Shown piece by piece: positions 12,967-25,046 of a stretch of 64,000 nt of DNA. Numbering within the stretch: the first letter of the stretch is position 1; each line of letters opens with the position of its first letter. A program made the position numbers and the translations under genes. Location: contig VZDJ01000623.1 in NCBI GenBank assembly GCA_008694505.1, positions 16,109,810 through 16,173,809 of the forward strand. Direction: 5' to 3'. A model generated the notes under the pieces. It was not told where the DNA came from. It searched no databases and saw only the letters and a list, made by a program, of their open reading frames with translations. The stretch comes from Cyanoderma ruficeps (Eukaryota; Chordata; Aves; Passeriformes; Timaliidae).

Positions 12967-15900
12967 TAGAGAATAGGGAATAAAGTTAAGCCTGGGAAGG
13001 AGAGAGGAATGCAGCAAAGGTATTTTAAAGATTTGTTTTCTTCTCATTATCCTTCTCTGATTTGGACTGGTAAAAAATTCCATTAACTTCCCCAAGTCGA
13101 GTCTGTTTTACCCAGTACGGTAATTGGTGAGTGATCTCTCCCTGTTTTTATCCCAACCCATTAGCCTTTTGTTATATGCTCTGTTCTCTGTCCAGCTGAG
13201 GAGAGGAGTAATAAAATGGCTTTTTAGGCACCTGACTTCCAGCCAAGGTCAAACTGCCATGGTGTGCAATACTTTTTCCCCAAACATAACTTAAGAAGAT
13301 TGTGGCCATGGTGGGGGCATGGTGGTGTAGGGAGATAAATAAAAAAGGAAATTTATATATACTAAGAAAGAACTTATCTACCAGATGTCTACTTGGACTC
13401 GCAGCATGTGATTTGCATTCTGACTGTGACGAGTAGATTTAACAATCTGTGAAGTAAAAAGCTGTAATAATTTTTTCCCTTTTTTCTATGAAACAGTGCT
13501 TATTTCCTGATTGACTGAGTTCATTAAATCATACTGAGTCACATACCTGAAAGAGGGTGTAGCACTAAATTTGTAGATACAAAGCTATTGTGAGAAGATA
13601 ATTGCTTCTAACAAAGGGATAACATTTGCTCTTAATTTCAATTTGCTTCTAGTAGAGCCAGTTCATGTCAAACATCCAATCATGGCCATTCTTTATGGAG
13701 CCAGAATTGTGCACTTGTCTATACAGTTTTGAATTTCTTGCTTTCCTAGTGCTAATGACAGAATGAAGTTATAATGTGATAAATTAATCAAAATTATGAA
13801 CTGCCAAATCACGAATGCATGGGCATGCTTAATTCAGTATTACACTCACTATTGCAGTGAATTGTCCCAGATTCTAGTTCAACACTCAGGCCCCACCTGA
13901 AATCTGAGAGATTACTGAGATTCACTGCATGTTAAATTACGTGCCTTATATAGTACCTGTCTGGGAAGGAGGCTCCAGAGACTGGAACTGGACTATAAAC
14001 TATTTTTCTGATGGATTGCAAACTATATGAGTAGTATCTAAAAGAATACGAGTTTTTATCTTTGTGTTCATTAAGTTTACTTATTTTACACTCCTAAACT
14101 GATTTTTTTTTCCAATTTAGAATTATTTTTATTTTTATACTTTGTTTCATTTTAAACACAGCTTTGAGTGCTCATAGAGAGAATTATTTGTGTTTTTTCT
14201 CCAATTTTTGACTTTTCTTACATAAAAATGACACTTTGGATTAGTAAGGAGCTAATGAAAGCACATTGTTTGAGGAGTTCTTGAAGTTCACAAATTATGT
14301 ATACTGGCTAAAGAGCCTTCATCTAGTTTCCCCTTTATTCAGCTTGGTTTTAAAGAAGAAAGTTCTAGTTAGTGGTTCCACACTTTCTTGTGGAAAATTC
14401 TTTCTAATTTTTAAGAAAGAAATTTTTGCCATCCATTATTAACACTGAAGTATTACATTATCTTTCCACTTTATCTAGAAAATAATTTTTACCAATTTTT
14501 GAAATTAACTGTAATTCATTAAATAAATTAAATAAGTTTGCATACTTGAATTCTGATCTTGAGAGAAATCTTCGGAAACATTATATTATTCTCTTGGAAA
14601 GAGAGCATGGCCATGTTGGGAAAATATATGACATTCTCTTCGGCTTGCTAATAAATACATAACTTCCAAAAGAATTCATGAACCTCATAAAATGCATATT
14701 GGTCTGTAACTGTAGAATTAGCATCACTCAGATGATGACAGACAACCAAAAGCATTTTTATAAATTGGTCTTTCACATTAGATCTTTGAAATCCAGGAAA
14801 AGTTTTTATTGTGAATTGATGTTATTGTTTGGACGCAAACCCTTCAGTGTTTACTCCCATCCAGAGGAACATTTTAGCTCTCCCTCCTTCCTCAAACATG
14901 TCATGTGATCTTGTAAAAAACCATCACACAGGGTCACATCAGGTTCCTCAAGTAAGACCTTAAAATCTCAGTGTGGAAGTAACACGCTCCTGCAGATGAA
15001 TTCTTCTTGCTGTGTAAGGACAGCCAACATGGGAGACAGATGTGATAGCTTAGAGCAGAATGTTCCCCTGTGTATAATGCAGTGATAAAATGTGGAACAC
15101 TTATGATATTTGTTATGAAATATGAGATGATTTTTCCCCCCTAAGGCAATGAAGGAGTTCTCTTAGCTGCTTAAGTGATAAGTTTTTGTCAATATCACTA
15201 GACAATAAAACACTGGCAACTGCACAATAAATATCCTCTCCAGGTATTAGTTCTACTGAAATTAACCCTTGCAACTTTTCAACAACCCTATTGCTGATGA
15301 AGAATGATACACAAACTGCATACAACATAAGTTCCTTGAGCTATCAATTGAAGTTGAGGAAAAGTAGTCTGCTGTGAAGGGATATATGTGTACAATTTGT
15401 GTGTCTGTGCAATGTTCTTGTGGAGTATCCGTAGTTGTGACTGTTTGTCAGAACTGAAAGAGGGACACTTTTCCAATTTTCCATAATTGTATGCTATGGT
15501 TTAATGGCATAGTTTTTGTTTTTTCTGTTTTAGTAATTTACCATTCAGTGTTTCCAAAGCCGTGTGTGTTTCCTTGCTAAAATGCAGAAAATGCAGTTTA
15601 AAACTTCTCTTCACTAGACATAAATGATGCACATATTCTTGGCCAAAATCTGTCATGATTTCAATGCAAATTTTTCTCCATTCTGATATGTCATTTGCGG
15701 TTTTATTGTAGCTGAAGTATTTCTTGGTATACATATGTTTCAGATTGTCATATCTTAATACTGCAAAAATTTCTGATCAGATTAAGCATTTTGCCTTCAT
15801 TAGAGAGGACTGTTGAAAGCTCATGAATGAACTGGATGGTCTTGTGTGTTAATTCTCTGCTTCTTATCACCACCTCAATTCATGAGCAAACCTTACTGAT

Positions 15901-16564
15901 ACACGTCTAAGAGAAACCAGAGGCACTCATGCACATAAAAAATGCCAATTTATTGTGTTTAACCTGAAAACTCTTCAGTCTTACCCTTGGAATCTATAAA
16001 TTATCAATAATGTATTGATAGTTGTGCATTGTGTTATACTTTATACTTCCATAGAGAGCCCTAGGGAATAACCAGGTCCTGTACTGGACAGATAAGTGAA
16101 AAGCTCCTGTGCAATCCTGACAGGGAGTCATCAGCCAGTTGCATGCTTGGGAATTGAAAACAAAGACAATCCTTTCACCAGTAGAAAGCCTTTAAAATAA
16201 TCTTTTGAAACTGGTAAAGGATGTGTTCTTAAACATGGCTGAACCATTTGTAACATATGTTAATTAAAATGCAGGTTCCTTTCAAAATATAGCTATCTAA
16301 TACATGTGTATGTATCTATACACACATAAAAACCTAATTTCAATTTCTGAGAACCCTTTTTGAGGTGTGTTACATCGGAATCCTGTTACATCTTATTATT
16401 CTTACATATATTACCAACCATAACCAGTGTGTTGTCAAAAGGTGAATCAGAACCTGATTGTATCATGTGCTTTGGAAACACAATCACTGAGATAATGTCT
16501 TGCCAGAGAGATGGTTTGGTTAGTCACTGTCTGAATCCACTGTTTACCTCTATCTTGTTCCTAG
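12967..16564. other. AT-rich non-coding stretch, no gene seen
   Basis: Nothing recognisable apart from AT-rich unique sequence. The frames at 14678-14908 plus and 15113-15734 minus are short and have no known domain. A TATG/CACA patch lies near 16305-16326. Confidence 0.55.
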
Positions 16565-16613
16565 TTTCAAAATCTATATGAAATTCAATTTCCATTTCAA
16601 AATGTATATGAAA
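16565..16613 (+). repeat. 30-bp-period duplication of a 19-mer
   Basis: TTTCAAAATCTATATGAAA (16565-16583) recurs as TTTCAAAATGTATATGAAA (16595-16613), one mismatch, 30 bases apart. This is a small old tandem duplication. Confidence 0.8.
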
Positions 16614-16980
16614 GGACTAGGAAGAATTCAGAAAAGAACAAAGCAGATGTTGAATGAAGGCACAGTGTCTTCTGCTGCTAGAAGAGCAAAATGTTGGATA
16701 GATACACCGAGTGTCTCTCCCTGAAGAGAAAAGATAAAAAGAGCAGAAAAAGATAGGTGGAAAAGAGATGCCTTATTGAATCATTGGCCTCTGTGATATT
16801 GAGATTTTGATTCTTCACAAGAGGTGGTTGTGCAAAGGAACATAACCCTGTGTTACATTTATGATGCTAAAAGACGACATGGGATCAAGGACTTACTAGA
16901 CGGATTCCTGGAAGAAAACCCTGTGCAGGGTATGAAAACAAAGATATAAGTCTCTGAGCTAGAATAGGTTGGAAGGGATG
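16605..16980 (+). mobile_element. probable ancient CR1/L3-like LINE relic
   Basis: The order of blocks resembles an old CR1 3' region on plus: 'aggaagaattcagaaaagaac' matches the usual 'agagggttcagaaaagagcaac', 'ctgaagagaaaagataaaa' matches the 'ctggagaaaagaagactgag' block, and 'ttactagacggattcctggaagaaa' matches the 'aagttcctggaggaaag' block of turtle, mammal and bird CR1/L3 3' ends. It is highly diverged and has no clear terminus. The call rests on recalled family blocks, not an alignment. A RepeatMasker run with an amniote library would settle it. Confidence 0.42.
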
Positions 16981-18791
16981 AGAATATTTTTGGGAAATGT
17001 TCCTGCAAGTCCCTCCTATTCATGCTGCTCTGCAGTAAGCAATTTTAAAGCTAAGATGCTAAGATGGATGGACTTTTGGCATGACCTGTCTTGGGATCTT
17101 ATTTGTCTATTGATGATACAAACATAATTGTTTAAACAGTTTAAACATGACTTGTTTAAACAGAATGCCTATCTTAAATAAATAAAATTATTTGTAATGA
17201 ACCATACTTTTAGCATCCCATAATTCAAGAGGACCTTAAACACATGCTTGGTGTTAAGCCTGTGATCAGTCAGTTAAAAGAGAGATGTTCACCAACCTAA
17301 CTTTATTGCATTGGAAGAGGCTGTCTGAAATAAAATCCGTGGAAAGAAGTAAAAAAAAAAATTAAAAAATGCTTCTCGATTGAATTGTATGGCAATGCAA
17401 AAAAGATGCAATGGAGAAAGCCAGGAGATTTGCTCCAGGACAATGATTCTAAACCAGCTCTCACCTTCTCTGCAGGGCAAGAGATGACAGCTTATTGCAG
17501 GATGAAATTGTGCTTGCAGGAAACTGCTACTCACAGAGCAACTGGTGTACATAATAAATCCACACTCTATTTCATCTCATGACAACATATGTATAGAGTC
17601 CCAACTGAGAGAGATTTTGCCCAGAACTATTGAGGAAAACAATGGATTTTTGTTACCCTGAAACCTTTTGAGGGAGCTTTATGAATTTGCTACCTGTTTT
17701 ACAGTCTGACATATTTTGTTCTCTACTGGAATCTATTACATGTATTTCCAAATTTGAAATGGAGAGGAGGCAATCTGAATTTATGTCCTGATTAAATTCA
17801 CAGATTGTGGGAAGTACCCTGAATAAATCATGAGAATTTTCCACATTATGCTGGCCCAGCTACTGTAATGTTTGATTGCTGTAATCACATTTCAGTTAGT
17901 ATACCTAAGAAGCTAAAGAAAGAAGAGCCATAAAAGTCCTTGGACCAGTATAATCCTTTTCCTACTCTGAAATAAAATTGTTAAAGAAATAACTAAACCA
18001 GCTAATATACCAGCATTTTGTAATAGGTCAATGAGTAAAACTAAACTACAAAGTGTAATTTCTGGTTTCCAAGTAAAACACTCTACATCCACTGCGTGTC
18101 CCATAAAGGATTTTAGTTGACAAATCTTAATTTGGCTGTGGGCAAAATAATTGTCTATTTTTTTAGCTTGGGGCTCTTTTGTTTTAAAAGTCAAATACTG
18201 ATTCTGAAGCAATAGAGAAAGTCATTTTCTCTGAGAACACAGAGTTCCCACTGACAGTGGCTATTAAAAAGATTTAATGAAATCATCAGGAGTTGTTTGA
18301 AGCTGGTCTAGGTATATTTTTATACTCAATCTGCACATCAATATTAATTTCTTAACGCAGATGAAGGTTTTATTGGTACCCAAGGAAGGAAGTAGAGAAA
18401 ACAGTTTACTGGAACTTCAGATTACAAGCAGGGCACAAAGCTGATGGAAGCAAGTGTGAAATTAGACCTATGAAACACTGTGAGAAATAGAACGCAGTAA
18501 ATACATATGTAAATAAAAGGGGATGCTGGAAAACAATTGTGACCAATTCCATCTTTTGAAAATGTATTTCAGTGACACCTGTTTTCTTCACCATGTTTAA
18601 GGTCTGCCAGTCAAATCATTATAGACCACTTTTTGAAGGTTTAATTATGTCTTGATTAAATCTGATCTTAAAATAAACAGTGCACAATTTCTGAGATTTG
18701 TGGGAAAAATACTGAAACATAAAATCTCGGAAAAAGGCCTCAGGTCTGATCCATCTCCAGGTCAGGTCTTGTCTCTCTCTCTCAATCTCTC
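16981..18791. other. AT-rich non-coding stretch, no gene seen
   Basis: Apart from the GTTTAAAC cluster I see only unique AT-rich DNA. The frames at 17289-17582, 17653-17844, 17913-18212 and 18406-18594 have no recognisable domains. Confidence 0.5.
17130..17161. repeat. three GTTTAAAC palindromes in 32 bases
   Basis: The 8-bp palindrome GTTTAAAC occurs at 17130-17137, 17139-17146 and 17154-17161. It may be a small duplication. The TGTTTAAACA context is loosely like a forkhead site, but I assign no function. Confidence 0.85.
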
Positions 18792-18843
18792 TTTTTTNNN
18801 NNNNNNNNNNNNNNNNNNNNTTTTTTTTTTTTTTTTTTTTTTT
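18792..18843. repeat. poly-T tract containing a 23-N assembly gap
   Basis: Six T precede 23 N (18798-18820), then 23 T follow (18821-18843). A CT microsatellite (TCTCTCTCTCTC) lies just upstream near 18772-18792. The gap probably marks a homopolymer that could not be sequenced. The true length of the tract is unknown, and the frame running across it is not real. Confidence 0.95.
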
Positions 18844-19169
18844 GGTCTCTCACCAGTGAGATTTCATTGTTTATCTTTCTGTTACAGAAAATTCTCCTGA
18901 AATCTAAGAGTAAAAAATATCTTTTGAAAATTCATAGCACCCGTTTTGGTTCCAGAGAAGAGCCTTTCTTTTATAAAAAGAAAATAGCCCGAAAAGTACA
19001 AATGAGGTGATGGTAAACATACATCCCTTGATTAGCAAATTGTAGGTTAGTGGCAATAAACAAATTTAGGGTTTTTGTAGGGGTACAAACTCAAAGTCCA
19101 TTCATAGGAGATGAAAGCTGTTCCCAGGTTCACTTAAGTTAGCCGAAGACTATTTAAATACTCACCATT

Positions 19170-19198
19170 TAAATGTCAGTGGGTTTCACTGACATTTA
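19170..19198. repeat. perfect 12-bp foldback, 5-base loop
   Basis: TAAATGTCAGTG (19170-19181), loop GGTTT (19182-19186), CACTGACATTTA (19187-19198): the arms are exact reverse complements. The right arm overlaps the start of the MIR-like relic. It could be a local inversion by template switching or a small hairpin element. Confidence 0.9.
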
Positions 19199-19312
19199 TT
19201 TATTGAATGCTATACCTGGGCATCTCCAAAACATTTTGTAGCATGGAAAATTATAATGCTGCAATGCTATGCCCATTTTATAGATGGGTAAGTTAGAAAC
19301 AGAATTTAAACT
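19190..19312 (-). mobile_element. MIR-like SINE relic
   Basis: Read on plus, the segment follows the reverse complement of MIR in order. 'acatttatttattgaatgctatacctgggca' corresponds to the MIR 3' end (ACATTTATTGAGTGCTTACTATGTGCCAGGCA). 'gcccattttatagatgggtaagttagaaacaga' corresponds to the core (CCCATTTTACAGATGAGGAAACTGAGGCACAGA). So the element is on minus. MIR is a tRNA-derived SINE older than the amniote radiation, and fixed degenerate copies persist in birds. The middle is badly diverged and the tRNA-like head is missing or unrecognisable. It has no known activity. Confidence 0.66.
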
Positions 19313-20248
19313 CTAGGTTCTCAGAGAACTCTTAGGTACTTGCATCCCATTTAGATATCTCCATTCCTCTGAAAGAAACATTGAAAGTTTTAAGAGTTGG
19401 TTAAGCTAAAACTTCAAATTATTCTCAGTAGGAATAAGGAATAAATATCTTGGAAGATCTAGATTTAAAGATCTAGCTCTGTGTTTTCAGGAGGAGTGGG
19501 AGTATAAAATTTTCATCACATTAAGCTGTCTTCTCATGCTAATTCAAAAATTATTTAAATTAATGCCTTTCCAGAGATGGAAAGGAGGATCAGGAGTGAT
19601 TGAATTGTTAACATATGTTGAATCATTGATGTGGAAAGAATGACCTTCTAAATATAAATAAATTGAAGCATGCCTAGGTACCAGAAGACTCTGTCTGAAT
19701 TGAATCTGGGTGATCTCATTTTCATCAATTTTCATTGGAGGCACCAAACAAACTAAGGGTGGATGGTGTTTTCTCCTCTGGACTAAAATTCAGTTGTACG
19801 GGAGTTTCAAAGGATAAAAGTAAATTTATCACCACAAGGACAAGAAATACACAGTTTATCACCAAAAGAATATTCTTGAGAATGACAAGAAAGACTCTGC
19901 TGATGGCAAGTATCAATAGTACTGTAGGACGCCCGTTCTTCTGCCCTGAAAAAAGAAAAAAACTAAGGAAAAAGAATATAAAAATCAGTTAGAAAAAATT
20001 GCTATGAAATAAAAAAGCATAGGTGAATAGGAATTTTTGTGTTATGTGCTCGTGGACTTTTCAGGACAAATATGATTTCATGTTTCAAAAGCAATTTCCA
20101 AAATGTTTTGTAGGAAAGGTATTCTCCCAGTAGTAGACAAACCAAAATACCAAAGAGGTTTGTAAACTACTCCTGAAGGACAGTCAGAGCACAAAATCTA
20201 ACCTTCACTACCCGCCCAGCTCAAGATGTCAGATATATATCTATATCC
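19313..20248. other. AT-rich non-coding stretch, no gene seen
   Basis: Unique AT-rich sequence. Overlapping frames on both strands at 19544-19992 look like chance. A TA-rich patch (ATATATATCTATATC) lies at 20233-20247. Confidence 0.5.
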
Positions 20249-20391
20249 CCGGAAGTGTTAAAGACCAGATTGGAAGGGATCTAAGAAACTTGATCTAAGG
20301 GAAGGTATCCCTACTCATTGCAGTGAGAGTGGAACTTGATGATTTTTAAGGTCTGTTCCAATCCAATCCTTTCTACAATTCTGTGATCATA
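20249..20391 (+). mobile_element. short diverged CR1 3' end
   Basis: This is a CR1 tail on plus. 'ggaagtgttaaagaccagattgg' matches the 'gaggtgttcaaggccaggttgg' block, 'aacttgatctaagggaaggtatccctac' matches 'aacctggtctagtggaaggtgtccctgc', and 'ggaacttgatgatttttaaggtctgttccaa' matches the last block before the terminus. It ends in ATTCTGTGATCAT instead of full ATTCTATG units. Only about 140 bases remain, non-coding, with clear substitutions, so it is a fairly old, strongly 5'-truncated insertion. Confidence 0.9.
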
Positions 20392-23164
20392 TATAAACAA
20401 GTACATAAAGCTCACACTTGTAAGACTTTGTCTACTCATATAAGAAAACATCATTGGGAGCCAAAAATGTCTGTTTGGGAAAAACTATGAAGCAGTAGAT
20501 ACCATTGTTCTTTCATGAAAATGATCTTGTATGTACAAAAGCTGCAGATTACAACTGATTACAGATTGCATAAGATTAGGTAGTATAGGAAAAGGCAAAA
20601 AGGAAAACAGGAGAAGGAGCTGAAAACAGGAGAGGTCACATAGAGAGCAGGAGCCTACAGAAACAGGTTGTTTGCAGCAGCTGGAGAGCCAGGCGGAAAG
20701 GCTTGGTGAAATTAGGTGACATTTCCTTTCTGTACTTTTCTTGTTTTCCCATTCCTCCAATATTGTATATGTAATTTGACAAATTGCATTCCTTATTTTG
20801 AATAAGACCCAAGGAGCAAGTTTTGTTTAGAGAATGTTTTGTCTTGGGTTCATTTTGTCAGTGAGATCTGAGAATCAGCTGTACAGTAAAAAACTGTCAC
20901 TTGACATACAATTCTCCTCTCAGTGTCTTATCTCATGAGGGTTCTCTAATTAATATTGTCTTTAAAAACAAATCACTTTTAAGGGTTTAATTAACACAGA
21001 GTACTGACAGTTTCAGTTTAAGCTGAACCGGTTTCATCAATAAATGCTTTCATCATCCTTTGTTCTTTCTCCCTTTTTGCACTTATTCCTTGACAGTAAA
21101 AGGGTTTGCTTTTCCAGTTCAACAAATAGAAAATGTAGCAAGTGATGCTTCGGATTCCCTTCTAAATATTTTTCTATTTAAGGAAAGCACATCAGATTCT
21201 GGGATTAGATGTTTTATTTACTTTTAAATATTTTTTAAACATCTTTGCAAAACAGAAGTACCTCTTCATAGGTTATCCTTCTGTATCAAACTTGCTCTTC
21301 ATTTCTCCTCCAGTTTTCCAGAAAAAAGCTCTTGGTCTATCATTTTTAACCCAGATAATACAATTCTTAATGATCATTAATATTACAAATTAGAAAGATC
21401 CACTTTTTTGTGTGAAAAGAAGATGAATCGGAATATTTCAATTGTTGTCCTTCAGATACTCAGAATCATTTTTCATTTCTCTGTCACCCTTTAAAAGATA
21501 AAAGGACAGAGAAAAGTTTTTCTGTTTTCTTAGAAAGATTTTCAGAAGATTATTAACATTGAGTCGGATTTCTCTTAACAAATATTTCTGCATGTCCATC
21601 TGTGATGCTGCTGTGAGTCAGTCTCATCATCCATTTCATCTCACAGTAGCAAGCTCTCCATCACACACTGACCTTCCTTCTCTTTCCCTGGAAGCTTTTC
21701 ATTTTGAACTGCAACATATTCTTGCTTGCTTGGTCGATTCCCTTCCATGGCTGCCCTTTTGTGGAAACTTCCTTTCTGCTTTTGTATTTCTTCTCCCTAT
21801 ACATACTCAGGGCATTGGTTCTCTTGGTCAGTCTGCTTTTGCTTATTACTCTGTCTTTGACCTTTTGTTTGACCGTATTTGTTCTGAACCAAGATTGTCA
21901 TTGCTGGGAGCTTTTTCCCAGACAGATTTGCTGTCCTTACTATTAAGATGCATTTCTGCAGGGTGAAATCTGTCTCCAGTCCTGCAGGGTCAGACATCCC
22001 ACAGTCCATCCTGTCAATTAATAGAGAATCTCGAAATTTGCCTGTAGATACCGGAGTTTGAATTTCCTTCATTTGTATTGAATTCTGGATCAGAAAATAC
22101 CCACAAGTTATCTCTTTGAAGTCTCACATTGCCATCCATAAGAGCCACTGGACACCCCTCATCACTGTTCTAGGAATTTTACCATTTTTTCAACCCATTC
22201 ACTCTATTTACCTCATGTTCATTGGTACTGAAGGTCCATTTTTTAAAATAAGACTTGGTTGCAATGCTTGAGTTCTCTCTCTGGGAGCTGTTTTTGCATT
22301 TGTTCATTTTTCTCATTTATCTCTTATTAATCTTTTTGTACTGGCTGGTGCCACTGTACTTTGTGAATTCTGTGGCTGAGTACTAACAAGACACCATATT
22401 TTTAAACACATGCTGGTTGTTTATTAAACAATGTATTGAGACATTTAGTCTCTCTCCTGTGCATAGCAGCAAACTCTCCTTTTGCAATCTCTGGTCCAGC
22501 CCCAACTTTCATTCAGATGATTGCATTGAGATAAATGACTGAAAAAATAAAGCATTTCACACAGAGTGTTAGTCCTGCATCCCAATAGTCTTGTTGTTAC
22601 TAGGAAATCATTCAATTTAGAATTTCATTTTGGTCAGTGTCATCTCATTACAGTTAATCGCATCCCACAGTGCTTGTAAATTATTCTGTCACTCTTAATT
22701 TCAAGCACATCTCAGTGCTGCTATTTAGGATATGTGTGCAGCAGTGTCACTGCTGTGGAGTTTTCTCAAGCTAGGACCAAGGTGCAGTCCAAATAGTTTA
22801 CTACAACACTTTGATCCAAGTATCATCTATAATATATTCATGACACTCCCATGCAGGTGAAGCATTGCAGAAACGGGACAATCAATACTTAGACTGTAAA
22901 CCTAGCTGGTTTTGCAGATTTGAAGTTCTGTGATTTATCTTATTTCTATGTAATTTTATCACATGATGACACTGATGTGGGCTGAGACATTAGGAATAAT
23001 GTGTAGTGGGAGACTGATTTGGGGGGGTTAGAGGCCTTGGTTTCTATTTGAATTTGGAATGAGGGGTAGCTGGAAAGATGCTGTGGTATATTAAGCCCAA
23101 CAGTCCTAAAAGTGACGGGGACAAGAAGAGGTTACAGGCTCTGTCATCCCATGGTCTTCTCCAA
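20392..23164. other. AT-rich non-coding stretch, no gene seen
   Basis: No exon is recognised. The 135-codon plus frame at 21559-21966 lies in a CT-rich patch and is overlapped by frames on the other strand and in another frame, which points to composition and not coding. Confidence 0.5.
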
Positions 23165-23240
23165 AGAAGACCGAATCTGAGTTCTGTTTCTAGCTCTAAC
23201 AATAACCTTATACCTCACTTTGAACAACACCTTTCACCTC
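23165..23240 (+). mobile_element. possible MIR-like SINE relic
   Basis: 'gagttctgtttctagctcta' then 'ctcactttgaacaacacctttcacctctgtgg' resembles the MIR order 'ttctggctctgccac...gacctTgggcaagtcacttcacctctctgtg'. The match is short and weak. It may be chance in CT-rich DNA; an alignment score is needed. Confidence 0.33.
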
Positions 23241-23356
23241 TGTGGTAGATATTCTCCTATCCTTGGTTGGCCATACCCATTTAAAATGTTACTTATCCAG
23301 GTTATTATGAATTTATACCACAACCAATTAAGTTCTTTAGGCTGATAATACAGCAT

Positions 23357-23437
23357 CAAATCCAACCAACCAAAACAAAACTCACCAAAACTTCCCCAAA
23401 ACCCCAAACAAACAAAAAACTCATACAAACCCAAATA
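23357..23437. repeat. A/C-rich, G-free low-complexity block
   Basis: Runs such as CCAACCAACCAAAACAAAAC and CCCCAAAACCCCAAACAAAC make up about 80 bases, almost without G. On minus it reads as T/G-rich and produces the F/W/G-rich part of a 141-codon frame (23234-23659), so that frame is probably an artefact of composition. Confidence 0.75.
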
Positions 23438-25031
23438 GCCATCATAAAACCTAGTCTTGAATTTTATCCCAAGAGAAGTGAAAACAACTCTATTGTCTTT
23501 AATCCTTGCAAAAGAAAATTTTGCTAAGAAAGGACTCAAGTCTCTATCAACTTTGTCCTGATAATATAATTTTTCTGCTTTTGCTATTATGTAATTTGAG
23601 TCCTGAGAAAAATAGAGAACCAAAAATGGTGTGTGATTAAAGGAAGACAAGAGTGGCACCTTTCAAATTATTTTATAATTACAACAAAGAATAAAATCCA
23701 TCACAGGAAAGATCGCTATATAATGAAAAGAAGCACATGATTATTGACCAAACCATCTTATAGCCTTGATGCCAATTTAATGATATCACCACATGTGTTG
23801 CAGTAAAACTAAAAGAGGAGATGATCATCTGAATTAACAATGCTTCTGCATCTGGAAATGTTACTTTCCCTGTTAGAGCTACCTTGTCCTTATGACTCTG
23901 CCCTCTTGATTTCCCACATTTTCATAAGTAATTCATAAGTGATTCACACACAGACTTCTAGTGAGTGTTCATAGTGACTGTAAGTAATCTTTCCTCTGTT
24001 TGCTCTTTTTTGGCAGCAGTCTGTGGTAGTGGACTGCACAACTAGCTGTCTCAGCAGTCTTGCCTCCTTCTGGAGCAAACCTGAGGACTCAAAACATACT
24101 TTTTCCTCCATGCATTAGAGTTGGCTTTGGGAAACGAAGTGACTGGGAGAAGATACCAGCAATCTCTAAGCTCTGCAGATGGTTCTGTCATTGTCTCCCT
24201 GTTCTATGATTGAGTTTATTGTCCCACAGTTGTCTTGGTTTCTGTTGCTGGCTGGTGGATCTCCACAGACATTTTGCTTCAGTACCTCTGCGATGTGAAT
24301 AAAAGTGAAATGCCTGCAGCTGTCTTGGCATCCACTTCATGCATACTGATTCCAATGCACATTTTCATTCTACCAAAATGCCCAAAAAGTTACTCCATGA
24401 TCCCTCTTAAGCCAGCAGTCTTCATTGCAATGATTCAGAGGATGTTATAGGGAGTGGAACCTTCCCTGACAACTCTAGGAACCTGACGTGACAGAGTAAG
24501 AATACTCCCTGTTGTGTCTGATTTCTGCTTAGCATTAAGGTTTTGAGTGAACTCTGCAGGCTCAGGGGCATTTGTCAGAGCTATTAGTGAGTTATGGCAG
24601 AAATATGGCTTTCCTTGCCACCGTAACATTTCTTACTACATCCTGCCCAATGGATGCTCTGAGGCTGTGTCAGTTAGAGCATGCAGCATGAAAAATATAT
24701 GTGCATGCCTCAGCATAGCATAACCATAAATGTATGATGAACACTGCTCAGCTGTGTTGGCGAAAAATGTTTGTTGCCTAAAATGCAAGTAGTACTGAAT
24801 GTTCAACTTCTCCTTCCCGGTAAACCTTGCAATTTCTCTGATACTAAATCTCTTGCTGTTCCTCTGTCATTAACACTGCTTGGCATAATCGGCTCATGAC
24901 ACATTTTAACTATCTTCCAGACAATTCAATCAACCCAATGGCAGGTCTTTTCAAGCCCACATTTCTTGCATAACCAAGTATCTTTGTTTAACTGCAGTTG
25001 GCAAGTAATCCCTGCCCAGCTGCTTCCTCAC
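23438..25031. other. AT-rich non-coding stretch, no gene seen
   Basis: Unique sequence without recognised genes. A small 11-bp tandem pair (TTCATAAGTAA, TTCATAAGTGA) lies at 23921-23942. Confidence 0.5.
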
Positions 25032-25046
25032 TTCCCCCTGGTGGGA
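25032..25046 (-). promoter_or_regulatory. CTCF-like motif
   Basis: TTCCCCCTGGTGGGA on plus is close to the reverse complement of the CTCF core (CCACCAGGGGGCG on minus: TCCCACCAGGGGGAA). The central CCACCAGGGGG is exact; the 3' GCGC part is absent. CTCF binds such sites to anchor chromatin loops. The binding is inferred only. Confidence 0.4.

Noticed and set aside
21559..21966. 135-codon frame on plus
   Set aside because: CT-rich, overlapped by other frames on both strands, no motif recognised.
23234..23659. 141-codon frame on minus rich in Phe, Tyr, Trp and Gly
   Set aside because: Half of it is the complement of an A/C-rich low-complexity block, which avoids stop codons by composition.
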